The notes under the pieces are model-generated. The model was not told the DNA's origin, did no database searches, and was given only the letters and a program-made list of their open reading frames with translations. Source: Celeribacter neptunius (GTDB lineage Bacteria; Pseudomonadota; Alphaproteobacteria; Rhodobacterales; Rhodobacteraceae). Taken from it: a DNA stretch of 64,000 bases. Below, piece after piece: positions 8,651-19,429 of the stretch (the first letter of the stretch is position 1; every line of letters begins with the position of its first letter). A program made the translations under genes and the position numbers. The stretch covers positions 248,001-312,000 of the forward strand of contig NZ_FORH01000005.1 of assembly GCF_900113955.1 (NCBI RefSeq), given 5' to 3'.

Positions 8651-8934
8651 GGTCTGCTCCTTTTCTGCCTGCTGTTTACAAGCCGGAATTTCGAAGGGCA
8701 GAAACAAAGGGTTTCATGGCGCCGTATCACGCGATGTTTCGCGCGACACGTTCGGCCATGGTCATGTAACATCTGGTAACAGGTGAGGGTATCTCAGCGT
8801 TATGTGCGAAATTTGCGCAATTTTATTGCGATTTCCGCCTCTGAGCTGCTGTTTTTGCACGCTCTTCTTTTTTTGCAAATGAAACATGTTACAGTCGCGA
8901 GGTCAGCAATTACTGATGCGTGAGGGGGGCGTCC

Positions 8935-10851
8935 ATGTTGATTGGCGCGGAACGGACTGCGAGGATGCAGCAAGAAGTCGAAGCACTTCTTGAAAGTCCG
9001 GCCTTTCAACGCTCCAAAGCCAATCGCTCGCTCCTGAAATATTTGGCGGATGAGGATCTGGCCGGGCGGGGCGACGCGATCAGCGAATATTCGATTGCAC
9101 AGGATCTGTTGGGGCGTACGGAGAGTTTCGATCCTTCCGTTGACCCGATCGTACGGGTGCGGATGCGGCGCCTGCGCGAGGCGATCGCGAGCTTTTACAG
9201 CGCCCATCCCGAACGGTCCTCACAGATCGCCCTGCCGCGCGGCTCCTATATGCTCTCGCTCACCGGTCCTGGGGGGGCAACCGGACAGGCCGTCGCCACG
9301 GAGCAGATGGCCGTGGCGCCCCCGGAGGGCTCCGAGCCGGCTCTGGAGGTGGCGGCGGTGACGACCGATCGAGGGGCCGGGGAGGCTGGTGGAGCGACCG
9401 ATGAGGCCGGGACACAGATTGCGAGCGGAGAAGACGATCCGGCGGGCAAGGGGGCTGGTAAGGGCCCGGCCACAGGGCGTCTGGTTCGACGCGCGCTGTT
9501 TGCCGCGCTCGGCCTGCTGTCGATCGCCGCGATTGCCCTGATCGCAACCGTGTTCTGGATGCGATCGTCGCCGGTGCCGGAGACCGCGCAGACCCGGACC
9601 CCGTCCGGGTATCCGATCGTGGCGATCGCACCTTTCACCAACCTGACCAAGGACCCGGCCAATGACGTGTTCGAAAAAAGTATTCCGCGGCAGATCGCCG
9701 GGGATTTCCAGCGGTTCGGCCGGGCGCGGGTGCACATCCTTTCCGCCGATCTGAAAGAGGAGGCCGCCGGCGCCGATTACCTGCTGCGCGGGTCGATCCT
9801 GAGTCTGGAAGGGTCGGTCGATCTGGCGCTTGTGTTCTCGGATGCCGCAAGCGGTGCGGTGTTGATGAAAACGCGGATCACCCGCGATGACCAGGACGGC
9901 GATTACGATGCCGCGCTGCGTAAGATCTCGCAGATCGTGACCGGCAACCTGACCGCGCAGGGCGGTCTCCTCAGCGCGCTCAATCAGGAAATGTTTGCCC
10001 GGAGCCCCGGTCGCCCGGATCAGGAACGGCTCGGTGTGTTTCGCTGCGTCGTGCTCACCGACGTCTTTCTGACGGATTACGACCCGGCGGAGTTCGAAGC
10101 CGCCTATCGTTGTTTCGAGCGGTTCGAGGGAGAATTCGACGATGATCCTGCGGCGCAGGCGGCTTTGGGCACGCTGATGATGCATTCCGTGCCGGAATTC
10201 CATTTCATGGATGTCTCCGGCTTGCCGAAGGAGATGCTGTCCACGGCAGATGAGGCGATGCGCTATGCCGAGACTTTGGCAGATCTCTACCCGTCTCTGG
10301 ATGCGAGCTTCATCCTCTTGGGAGCGATGCGCAATGTGCGTGGCGAAACCGAGCAGGCGATCCGCAGCCTGCAAACCGCTGTCGAGCTGAACCCGGCGAA
10401 CCCGACCGCACACGGGGTTCTGGCCTATGCCTACCTGTCGGCGGATCTGCTCAACGAGGCGCGCGAGGCCGCGCAGACGGCGGTGCGTCTGAGCGCCGAT
10501 CCCGCGCCCTATCTCTATTTTCCGCTCATGGTCTCCGGGCTGGTCCACAAGAACGCCCGTCTGGTCGATATGGCGCGGCACCATTACGCGGGCCAGAAAC
10601 AGCCGGAATATGAGATCGTGCTTCTGGCGGCGGCGGCGATGATTGGGGATCAGGCCGAGATCGAGCGGCTGAAGCGCAAGATCGGCACCCCCGAAGACCC
10701 GCTGGCGGAGCTGCGCCCGATCCTGCATGGCGAAATCGCTCTGGGGGCGATTGAACATTATCTCGAGACGGTGGGGGTCGATGTGCCGGATCCGACCTGT
10801 CTGTCCTCGGCCTCCGGCAATGTATCGCGCCATATGGAATGCGCCCAATAG
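8935..10851 (+). CDS. Membrane protein with N-terminal regulator-like, TolB-like and TPR domains
   Basis: This 638-residue protein has three parts. Residues 15-105 (LLKYLADEDLAG, EYSIAQDLLG, SFDPSVDPIVRVRMRRLREA, LPRGSYML) match a domain often found at the N terminus of adenylate-cyclase-like or transcription-regulator-like proteins. A single membrane span lies at about 187-207. Residues 225-330 carry a TolB-N-like motif (VAIAPFTNLTKDPANDVF and DYLLRGSI). The rest contains TPR-type helical repeats. Such proteins are thought to be signalling or scaffolding proteins with no cyclase activity of their own. The start at 8935 follows GAGGGGGG at 5 nt; the ATG at 8920 has none. Confidence 0.8.
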   Translation: MLIGAERTARMQQEVEALLESPAFQRSKANRSLLKYLADEDLAGRGDAISEYSIAQDLLGRTESFDPSVDPIVRVRMRRLREAIASFYSAHPERSSQIALPRGSYMLSLTGPGGATGQAVATEQMAVAPPEGSEPALEVAAVTTDRGAGEAGGATDEAGTQIASGEDDPAGKGAGKGPATGRLVRRALFAALGLLSIAAIALIATVFWMRSSPVPETAQTRTPSGYPIVAIAPFTNLTKDPANDVFEKSIPRQIAGDFQRFGRARVHILSADLKEEAAGADYLLRGSILSLEGSVDLALVFSDAASGAVLMKTRITRDDQDGDYDAALRKISQIVTGNLTAQGGLLSALNQEMFARSPGRPDQERLGVFRCVVLTDVFLTDYDPAEFEAAYRCFERFEGEFDDDPAAQAALGTLMMHSVPEFHFMDVSGLPKEMLSTADEAMRYAETLADLYPSLDASFILLGAMRNVRGETEQAIRSLQTAVELNPANPTAHGVLAYAYLSADLLNEAREAAQTAVRLSADPAPYLYFPLMVSGLVHKNARLVDMARHHYAGQKQPEYEIVLLAAAAMIGDQAEIERLKRKIGTPEDPLAELRPILHGEIALGAIEHYLETVGVDVPDPTCLSSASGNVSRHMECAQ

Positions 10852-11097
10852 GACCCGGATCATCCGGACCTCCTGAAACACTTAGGTCATCTGGATCGGT
10901 CACGGGATTGGGGGCGGGCGGTATTTGCCCCTTCGGGGCAAGGCGCGGCTTGGTATAAATTTTTATTATCACATACAGTAATTAATAGAATTTATAATTA
11001 TCACCTCCGCCTGATAGCTCTTTCAGGGAAGCCTGGTTCCGGGGCAGAGACACCCCCGGGCGCCGGTCGGTCCGCCATAAGCGGATCGCAATTTTGA

Positions 11098-13296
<2,199 letters not shown>

Positions 13297-13322
13297 GCTC
13301 ATCTGACTGCAGAAGCAAACAC

Positions 13323-13356
13323 GCGGGCGCCCGGAAACGGCGCCCGCTTTCTCTTT
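13323..13356 (+). terminator. Rho-independent terminator of katG
   Basis: A perfect 9-bp stem, GCGGGCGCC paired with GGCGCCCGC, encloses a 7-nt loop (CGGAAAC). TTTCTCTTT follows, 26 nt after the katG stop codon. Confidence 0.9.
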
Positions 13357-13468
13357 GGGATGTCGTCGGACAAAGGGGCAGGGGACCTACCCGGACCAGC
13401 GGATGGCAGCCACAGCCAGCGGAGTGAACCCACAAAAGAGAGGCGAGGGGTGAATTTCAGGGGGTATA

Positions 13469-13488
13469 AAATGGTGCCCGGGGGCGGA
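13469..13488. other. Left attachment site of element 1 (partial tRNA-Phe 3' end)
   Basis: The 20-nt sequence beginning AAATGGTGCCCGG and ending GGCGGA is identical to the 3' end of the tRNA-Phe gene plus three flanking bases (52457-52476). It is the chromosome-side footprint expected after integration at that tRNA. Beyond 13488 the sequence departs from the tRNA. Confidence 0.85.
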
Positions 13489-13522
13489 GTGCATAAAGTT
13501 TCTTAAAACAAAGACTTAGTGA

Positions 13523-13596
13523 AAAGTGGGACACTTGATCTTCCCATAGTTTCATTAGGTTTTTCGGGAAAATTGTCCCACCATTTTGGGTGGGAT
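13523..13596. repeat. Left-end GTCCCAC repeats, candidate integrase arm sites
   Basis: Three copies of the motif GTGGGA or TCCCAC lie here: AAAGTGGGACACTT (13523-13536), TTGTCCCACC (13573-13582) and GGTGGGAT (13589-13596). The last two also form a 7-bp hairpin. The first two are exact reverse complements of sequences near the other end of the element (24989-25002 and 25020-25029). Their position 35-110 nt inside the att core fits arm-type binding sites of a lambda-type integrase. Confidence 0.5.
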
Positions 13597-13645
13597 TCCG
13601 ACTGCACAGGCTGCCAGCACATCCTTTCAAAACCTCAAACGAAAA

Positions 13646-13676
13646 GACCCGCAGGAACGGCAATTCCTAGCGGGTC
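13646..13676. other. Perfect-arm hairpin before the primase gene
   Basis: GACCCGC and GCGGGTC form a 7-bp stem, with an inner AGGAA/TTCCT pairing around CGGCAA. On the minus strand TTTTCGTTT follows the stem, so it could terminate leftward transcription. On the plus strand it lies in the leader of the primase gene. The rest of 13357-13691 contains only the att site and the GTCCCAC repeats; I see no gene in it. Confidence 0.5.
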
Positions 13677-13694
13677 CAAAATAGGCGTGATGTG

Positions 13695-15926
13695 ATGAAA
13701 GATACCCTCGATATCCCAAAGAATCAACCCTCTACAGGCAACCTCACAGGCCTGCTTTCCGACCTGCCCAGCAATCTTATGGCAGCCGCAGACCTCGCTA
13801 GGCGCGGCTTCTCTGTCTTTCCTGTCCGCAATTGGGGAGATGGTGAAGCATGGAAACCGGTTAAGGGATTTCCAGAGAAGGCTACACGCGATCTCGACCA
13901 GATCCGTGCTTGGTGGGCGATGTGGCCTGATGCGCGCGTGGGCCTTCTGACCGGTGAAGCTAACGGGCTAACCGTGATCGACGTAGATATGAAGAACGGA
14001 AAGGATGGTGTCGCCTCTCTTGCTGAGCTGGGCTTCGCTGATCTGGACAAGATGACGCCGGTTCGCAGCCGATCGCCTTCCGGTGGCTGGCACCTCTTCT
14101 TTAAATACCAGCCTGGACTCAAAGGCACAGTGGGACGGCTGGGCGAAGGTTTGGACATTCGAAACAACAGACAGTTTGTCATCGCACCTGGCTCATACAA
14201 GGATTCAACTCAATATGCCGAGATGGGCGCCCCTTTGGGTGAGACTGAGCTGCCACCCTTTCCTGAATCACTGATCCCTGAGCCGGAACCTGAGCGGCCC
14301 ACAATTGAACTTCTCACAGTAGCTTCCCCAGATCAGTGCCAATGGGCTGCGGACAGGCTCACAATGCTGGCCGATGACCTTGCCGCCCTTTCGGAAGGGT
14401 CGCGCCAGTCGACTCTAAATGAGACCGTACTCTGGGCGGGCGGGGTTGGTGCGCATGGTATGCTTGATCGCGAAGAGACGCGCGAGCTTCTACTGGAAGC
14501 CTGTTTTGCGAACGGGCTGCCCGAGAGTGAATTTGAGGCAACCTTTGACCGCGCCTGGAATGACGGAATGCGCAAGCCTGTTTCCGATTTCCCGCTGCTC
14601 TACACCGCAGACGACTTCGACGATTTGCAAGTGCAAAGCCCAGCCTTCGAGGCAGGCGAAAAACTAAATCTTGCAACTTTCGCCAATGGCAATATGAAGC
14701 CCTCCCTTTCGGCAACCATGTTCTTTCTGATCAAGGTGAACGCTGAGAGGAATCTGGGCCTAAAGTTCAATGAATTTTTGCGGAATGAGGAATGGCTGCG
14801 CGGTGAAGTCACAGACGCCGATCAAACTGAAATCAAAATCTGGATCGAACAGGCTGGGATTACGTACGCTTCCTGCCCATTGCACAGCGTTTCAAAATCA
14901 GACGCCAATGACGCAATTGCCGCTTTATCGAGAAAGCACCCTCATCACCCTGTTCGCGACTGGCTTTCCTCATTGCATCATGACGGGCAGCGACGGGCTG
15001 AAACGCTCTTCATTGATTACCTAGGTTGCCCGGATACGCCTTATTTCAGAGACACCGCCCGACTGCTACTTGTCGCGGCTGTAGCAAGGATTTTTGAACC
15101 GGGCCACAAGTTCGATTTCGCCCCGATCATTGAAGGTGCCCAAGGTATTCGGAAATCGACCTTTGTGAAGACGCTGTGTCCAAGGGCGGATTGGTACGGC
15201 GATCCACAGATTGACTGGTCCGAAGACAAGCACGTCCTAGAGCAAACACAAGGTATCTGGCTTTTGGAGCTAGGAGAGCTCACCGGGCTGCGCAAAGCCG
15301 AGGTGAACGTGATTAAAGCTGCCATTTCACGGACACACGATAAAGCACGAGAGGCGTATGGGCGCAAAAGTCAACGGGTGGCGCGACAGTTCGTCATGAT
15401 CGGCACCACGAATGATCGTGATTACTTGGTCGACGATGAGAACCGCAGATTTTGGCCGATACCGGCTCAGGTCGAACAGACGGACACCGAGAAACTTGCT
15501 AGAGAGATACCTTCAATCTGGGCCGAAGCTGTAGCCATTTATAAGCAGATGCGGACGCAGCAACCCGAAGGGCCGTTACCCCTCCATTTAACCGGTGATG
15601 CAGAGAGCCACGCCCGCAGGCTTCAAAAATCTCGGCGCAAAGAGAGCGAGAGCGATGTATTGGCCGGGCAAATCGAACACTGGCTCAACACGCCACTTGG
15701 CGACGGGTTTGACGACTTGGACGCAGCGCCGATGCAACCGACATACAGGGACGAAGTGTGCGGGCTGGCTGTATGGCGCGAAATGCTTGGCAATAAAGGT
15801 GTGCCCCCTCAGTCCGAACTCACCAAGATCGGCAGAGCCATTGCTTCGCTTGGATGGATCAAGGAAGGGCGCAAACGTCATCCTGAATACGGGCAACAGA
15901 TAATACACAGGAGGCCCACGTCATGA
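13695..15926 (+). CDS. Prim-Pol primase fused to a VapE-type helicase-like ATPase (satellite replication protein)
   Basis: The N-terminal part (about residues 30-200) is a bifunctional primase-polymerase domain, with the metal pair in VIDVD near 95-99 and SGGWHLFF near 130. The C-terminal half belongs to the virulence-associated E (VapE/DUF5906) family, with a P-loop-like EGAQGIRKST near residue 480 and a later IGTTNDRDYLVDDENRRFWP block typical of the family. Such proteins start replication of excised satellites and plasmids. The start is the ATG at 13695 or the GTG just before it. An array of 9-bp repeats lies directly after the stop codon. Confidence 0.88.
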   Translation: MKDTLDIPKNQPSTGNLTGLLSDLPSNLMAAADLARRGFSVFPVRNWGDGEAWKPVKGFPEKATRDLDQIRAWWAMWPDARVGLLTGEANGLTVIDVDMKNGKDGVASLAELGFADLDKMTPVRSRSPSGGWHLFFKYQPGLKGTVGRLGEGLDIRNNRQFVIAPGSYKDSTQYAEMGAPLGETELPPFPESLIPEPEPERPTIELLTVASPDQCQWAADRLTMLADDLAALSEGSRQSTLNETVLWAGGVGAHGMLDREETRELLLEACFANGLPESEFEATFDRAWNDGMRKPVSDFPLLYTADDFDDLQVQSPAFEAGEKLNLATFANGNMKPSLSATMFFLIKVNAERNLGLKFNEFLRNEEWLRGEVTDADQTEIKIWIEQAGITYASCPLHSVSKSDANDAIAALSRKHPHHPVRDWLSSLHHDGQRRAETLFIDYLGCPDTPYFRDTARLLLVAAVARIFEPGHKFDFAPIIEGAQGIRKSTFVKTLCPRADWYGDPQIDWSEDKHVLEQTQGIWLLELGELTGLRKAEVNVIKAAISRTHDKAREAYGRKSQRVARQFVMIGTTNDRDYLVDDENRRFWPIPAQVEQTDTEKLAREIPSIWAEAVAIYKQMRTQQPEGPLPLHLTGDAESHARRLQKSRRKESESDVLAGQIEHWLNTPLGDGFDDLDAAPMQPTYRDEVCGLAVWREMLGNKGVPPQSELTKIGRAIASLGWIKEGRKRHPEYGQQIIHRRPTS

Positions 15927-15928
15927 TC

Positions 15929-16148
15929 TGTGCACCCTGTGCAGCCTTGTGCACCCTAGAAATTCTCAGAGGGTGCACACGAAAACTGTTAAATACCAAC
16001 GCTTTGATAGCAATGTGCACCCTGTGCACCCTGTGCACCCTAAAAACCCTAAGAGTTTCGGGAGAGAACAGAGACTGTGCTACTGGGTGTCTCGGGCTCG
16101 CCTATGAAAAGTATGGAAAAGTGGGTGCACAGGGTGCAAGGGTGCACA
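15929..16148. repeat. TGTGCACCC repeat array, candidate replication origin
   Basis: The 9-mer TGTGCACCC occurs exactly at 15929, 15948, 16014, 16023 and 16032, with a one-base variant at 15938. The last three exact copies are head to tail. The reverse complement GGGTGCACA occurs at 15971, 16123 and 16140, with a variant at 16132. All lie between the primase stop and the terminase gene, flanking a more AT-rich middle. A reading frame (15923-16306) spans the array but looks like a by-product of the repeats. Nothing else is visible in this 364-nt gap. Confidence 0.7.
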
Positions 16149-16290
16149 GCCGCGCTCAGATCAAGCGGGCAAAAGGCTGGGCATATATACTCGGTCACAC
16201 ATTGGGTCCCTTTAGGGGCCGGTGCATCGCGGAGACTCGGAACCGCGACTCTTTAGCCGATTCAAAATTTTCAAATGATGGGAGTCAGAA

Positions 16291-16809
16291 ATGCACTCTG
16301 ATTTAACTGCACTCCTCTCTTCCGACGAGCCCGCAACCTCGCAGCAAGGATTGCCGGTTGAAATGCGCGAAGGTGAGTTGGCAACCCTGTTAGGGGTAAC
16401 GGGTAGCCGAGTGCGCACGCTGGCGCAGGATGGCGCAATCGTTAGATCGCGGCGCGGCTGGTATGACGTTGCCGCGAGCGTGACAGCCTACTGCGCCCGG
16501 CTGCGAGAGGCCGCCGAACGGGCTGGCCGCCCGTCTTTGCAATCGGATGAAGTGAAGGCCGCTGCGGCGAGGCTCAAAGCCGCGCAAGCTGACCTTGCAG
16601 AACTAAAAGCCTCGCAGGCGCGCGGAGAGGTGGTCCCGATCGCCGATGTGGTGCGAGAATGGGCCAGCTTGCTCCGAGACCTGCGCAACGCTCTCCTGGC
16701 CGTTCCCAGCCGCTGCGGCGCCAGCCTGCCTCATCTCACCGCGACAGACATTTCCACAATGGAACAGGAAATCAGAATCGCCTTGGAGGGCTTGGCCGAT
16801 GCAGATTGA
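16291..16809 (+). CDS. Phage terminase small subunit (Nu1-like DNA packaging protein)
   Basis: The 172-residue protein begins with a winged-helix-like DNA-binding region (EGELATLLGVTGSRVRTLAQDG, residues about 26-48). A long charged helix follows (about 85-115), then a C-terminal part probably used to contact the large subunit. This layout is that of lambda Nu1-type small terminases, which recognise packaging sites. GGGAG lies 6 nt before the ATG. Its last 11 nt overlap the large-subunit gene, indicating translational coupling. In satellites this protein directs packaging towards the satellite genome. Confidence 0.8.
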   Translation: MHSDLTALLSSDEPATSQQGLPVEMREGELATLLGVTGSRVRTLAQDGAIVRSRRGWYDVAASVTAYCARLREAAERAGRPSLQSDEVKAAAARLKAAQADLAELKASQARGEVVPIADVVREWASLLRDLRNALLAVPSRCGASLPHLTATDISTMEQEIRIALEGLADAD

Positions 16810-18556
16810 ACAGGTTCGCCGCGAAGCCTTGAAAGCTCTACTACCGTCACCCAACGTGCCGCTTGCGGACTGGATCGAGTCCAACGTCTATATTCCCGCG
16901 AGTGCATCGGCCTTGCCGGGGAAAATGAAGCTGTGGCCGTTCCAGCGCGGCTGGTGCGAAGCCCTCGAAGATCCCGAGATTGAGCGCATCACCATCGCCA
17001 AGGGCGCTCGCATTGGGTACACGCAATGGCTTTCCGCCTCGCTGGCTCATTTCGTGGCGAACGCGCCCGCTCCGATCATTGCCCTACAACCCACCAGCGA
17101 CGATGCGCGGGATTTCAGCGTGGAACTTGAATCTATGTTTGAAGCCTCGCCCGAACTGCGGGGCCTTCTGACCGATGATGATGCGAATGGGCGCTCCACG
17201 ATGCTCGCGAGACGGTTCCCCGGTGGCTCGCTCAAATTTCTAGCGGCCAAGTCGCCTCGCAATCTGCGGCGCCACACAACGCGCTTCCTCGCGATGGATG
17301 AGGTCGATGGCTATGAGATCACGCAAGAGGGCGATCCCATCAAGTTAGCGGAGATGAGGACACTTACCTTTCGTGACCGAAAAATCTTGGCAGGCTCAAC
17401 ACCTGTCTTCGATTATGGCCCGATTACCCGGCTCTACAGTGAATCCGATCAACGGGTGTTTGAATGCAAATGCCCGAGTTGCGGGGAGTATTCCGAGATC
17501 AAATGGGCCGATATTCGCTGGCGCGAAGGCGATCCAGAGTCCGCGCATTGGGTGTGCCCTAATAACGGCTGCGTGATCGAAGAACGACACAAGCCCGAAA
17601 TGGTGGCAAATGGACGTTGGCGCGCAACCAAGCCCGAGGTAAAAGGTCACGCTGGTTTCAAGATCAATTGCCTTGTGAGCCCGCACCACAACGCCCGCTG
17701 GAGCAATCTGGCCGCTGAGTTTCTGACAGCGAAAAAGAGCCCCGAGACGCTGCAAGTGTTCACCAACACCATATTGGGCGAGCCTTGGAAAACAGAGGGT
17801 GAGGATTTCGACGAGCACGAACTCTTCGGGCGTCGGGAATCGTTCAGTATAGAAAACCTGCCGCCCGAACTTTTGTTTTTGACTCTTGGCGTAGATTGTC
17901 AGGACGATAGACTCGAACTGGTTCTGATGGGCCACACGGAAACAGATTGGCTTATCCTCGATCACAGAGTGTTTTGGGGGCCTATTGATGGAGAAGCCGT
18001 CTGGCAGGACCTCGATTCCCTGTTGCGTGAAAGCTGGCCGCATCCCAAGGGCGGAACAATTCGAGTTGATGCTTGCGCAATCGACAGTGGGGACGGTGGC
18101 CATTTGGAAACTGTAATGGGGTTCGCAAAACCCCGGTTTTCGCGGCGTGTCGTGCCGATTAAAGGTGTTCCGGGGTTCTCTCGCGCGTTGCTGCAAAAGT
18201 CCGGCACGAGAGGCCAGCACTTGTGGCTTTGTGGCGTAGATGCTGCAAAATCGCAGTTGTTTACCCGCGTAGCCCGGAAAGAGGGAATCCGCTTTTCCGA
18301 GGACCTTTCTCCTGTATTTTTCGAGCAATTCGCTTCGGAAAAGCGGGTTCTCAGATACGCGCACGGGAAGCCGCAACCACGCTTCGAAAGGATCAAAGGC
18401 AAACGCGCGGAGTCGCTGGACGCTTCAGTTTACGCGTTGGCAGTTCGATCACTGATCAACCAAAGGCTTGATCTGCGGGCGGAAGAACTTGCCAGCGCAG
18501 CCGCACCGAAGAAACAGGAACGGGTTATCCGGAGTCGCTGGCTCTCCGGCGCTTAA
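16799..18556 (+). CDS. Phage terminase large subunit, GpA family
   Basis: The 585-residue protein matches lambda GpA. It has an ATPase motif KGARIGYT at 68-75 (a variant Walker A as in GpA), a Walker B FLAMDEVDGY near 163-172, and a cysteine cluster (CKCPSCGEY then CPNNGC) about 100 residues further on. A nuclease domain begins at LGVDCQDDRLE near 360. It cuts and pumps DNA into the prohead. The start at 16799 is internal to a longer open frame and is chosen because it overlaps the small-subunit stop and gives the family N terminus. Confidence 0.95.
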   Translation: MQIEQVRREALKALLPSPNVPLADWIESNVYIPASASALPGKMKLWPFQRGWCEALEDPEIERITIAKGARIGYTQWLSASLAHFVANAPAPIIALQPTSDDARDFSVELESMFEASPELRGLLTDDDANGRSTMLARRFPGGSLKFLAAKSPRNLRRHTTRFLAMDEVDGYEITQEGDPIKLAEMRTLTFRDRKILAGSTPVFDYGPITRLYSESDQRVFECKCPSCGEYSEIKWADIRWREGDPESAHWVCPNNGCVIEERHKPEMVANGRWRATKPEVKGHAGFKINCLVSPHHNARWSNLAAEFLTAKKSPETLQVFTNTILGEPWKTEGEDFDEHELFGRRESFSIENLPPELLFLTLGVDCQDDRLELVLMGHTETDWLILDHRVFWGPIDGEAVWQDLDSLLRESWPHPKGGTIRVDACAIDSGDGGHLETVMGFAKPRFSRRVVPIKGVPGFSRALLQKSGTRGQHLWLCGVDAAKSQLFTRVARKEGIRFSEDLSPVFFEQFASEKRVLRYAHGKPQPRFERIKGKRAESLDASVYALAVRSLINQRLDLRAEELASAAAPKKQERVIRSRWLSGA

Positions 18557-18867
18557 ACGCAATCTCTGAGAATTCCCTCAGATTGGTATGCGAAGTCGTC
18601 AAAGGTGAGATAATAGCGCTCGCAATCATTTCCAAAGTTAGAACGGCATTTCAGGTATTTCTGTGCTGCATCTTTCATGGTGAAGAGCTTGCCATAGAAA
18701 TATTCAACCGAGACGCATTTGGTGTCATCGCTCAGGCGTGCGAACGCGTCATCATACTTTTCGTACAAGGTGCCGCAAAGCATTTCCAATTCGTTGTTTG
18801 ACGATTTGAAGTCTAGAGTTTCCACCGGTTGCTGTACGATTTCTCGTATTCTCTCGAATTCCTGCAT
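18553..18867 (-). CDS. Hypothetical small protein of element 1
   Basis: I do not recognise this acidic 104-residue protein. It has four cysteines (near residues 31, 50, 74 and 82) and a mostly helical composition. It runs against the surrounding head genes, and its stop codon overlaps the end of the large-terminase gene by four bases. AAGGGG stands before the start; a GTG at 18873 is an alternative start. Small genes in this reverse position in satellites often interfere with helper phages or hosts, but nothing in the sequence proves that here. Confidence 0.55.
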   Translation of the reverse strand: MQEFERIREIVQQPVETLDFKSSNNELEMLCGTLYEKYDDAFARLSDDTKCVSVEYFYGKLFTMKDAAQKYLKCRSNFGNDCERYYLTFDDFAYQSEGILRDCV

Positions 18868-18895
18868 CTTCACAAATCCCCTTCAAAACAATGAA

Positions 18896-19132
18896 TCAAT
18901 CGGTGACAGCATAGGATCGACCGTCCTCCCAGTACAGCCGCGTTAGAGCCGCTGGCGTAATCCCTCTGGCACTGCACGCTTCCACATACTTCGAATAGGG
19001 AATGAAGGCTTGCCGCATTTTGCCATGTCGCCAAGGCTTGCGACGAATGGGTCTGCCTAATTCAGACTGACTGCACCCCAGGTGCTCTGCCGCAGCTTTC
19101 AAGAGAACGTATGTCTTAGGTTCGTCTGTCAT
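18896..19132 (-). CDS. Small putative DNA-binding protein of element 1
   Basis: The 78-residue basic protein contains VLLKAAAEHLGCSQSELGRPI, a helix-turn-helix-like pattern similar to excisionase and small phage regulators, followed by a basic stretch (RRKPWRHGK). AAAGGAGGG gives a strong ribosome site 5 nt before the ATG. It is divergent from the head-gene block and faces a region with two dyad operators (19351-19394), so it is a candidate regulator of that block. That link is inferred. Confidence 0.6.
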   Translation of the reverse strand: MTDEPKTYVLLKAAAEHLGCSQSELGRPIRRKPWRHGKMRQAFIPYSKYVEACSARGITPAALTRLYWEDGRSYAVTD

Positions 19133-19350
19133 CGGAACCCTCCTTTAACAAAATAGCCGACCACCCCACTCTCAGAAAGGATGGCCGGCCGGGCGTGCGA
19201 GGAGGCCGAAATCCTCATACGCCAACTCTGTTTCGGGTGTGTACGACTGGCCGAACGTGCCGCCCAGTCGCAATTTTCCACCATCATCGTCGGCTCAGAG
19301 AAGGATGCAGATAGCCGATTTGAGCTTTCGATAGAACCTTACTAACACTC

Positions 19351-19394
19351 TTGCATAACTCTGTGCAAGATATTTGTTGCACAACTTTGTGCTA
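19351..19394. promoter_or_regulatory. Tandem 18-bp dyad operators in the divergent promoter region
   Basis: Two related palindromes, TTGCATAACTCTGTGCAA (19351-19368) and TTGCACAACTTTGTGCTA (19377-19394), are spaced 26 bp centre to centre. The second is a palindrome in 7 of 8 base pairs. They lie 36-79 nt before the gene at 19430 and 219 nt or more from the divergent gene starting at 19132. The arrangement suits cooperative binding of a dimeric repressor. The rest of 19133-19429 shows no gene. Confidence 0.6.
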
Positions 19395-19429
19395 GTGTGT
19401 TATTCGAGAGAAAATTACAGGAGACAACC

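Noticed and set aside
10952-11020. Possible OxyR binding site before katG
   Set aside because: An ATAG element and AT-rich sequence are present, but the four ATAG/CTAT boxes at 11-bp steps cannot be fitted.
13457-13663. Minus-strand frame of 68 codons at the left end of element 1
   Set aside because: It covers the att site and arm repeats, has no ribosome site and looks like chance.
15929-16148. CRISPR array
   Set aside because: Repeat units are only 9 bp, are found in both orientations and lack regular spacers; no cas genes are present.
15923-16306. Open frame of 127 codons over the TGTGCACCC array, starting at the primase stop codon
   Set aside because: Its repeated CTL triplets are a direct product of the DNA repeats, it overlaps the terminase start, and the rest is Cys-rich without recognisable character. 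Kept as a possibility only in the repeat-array findings.
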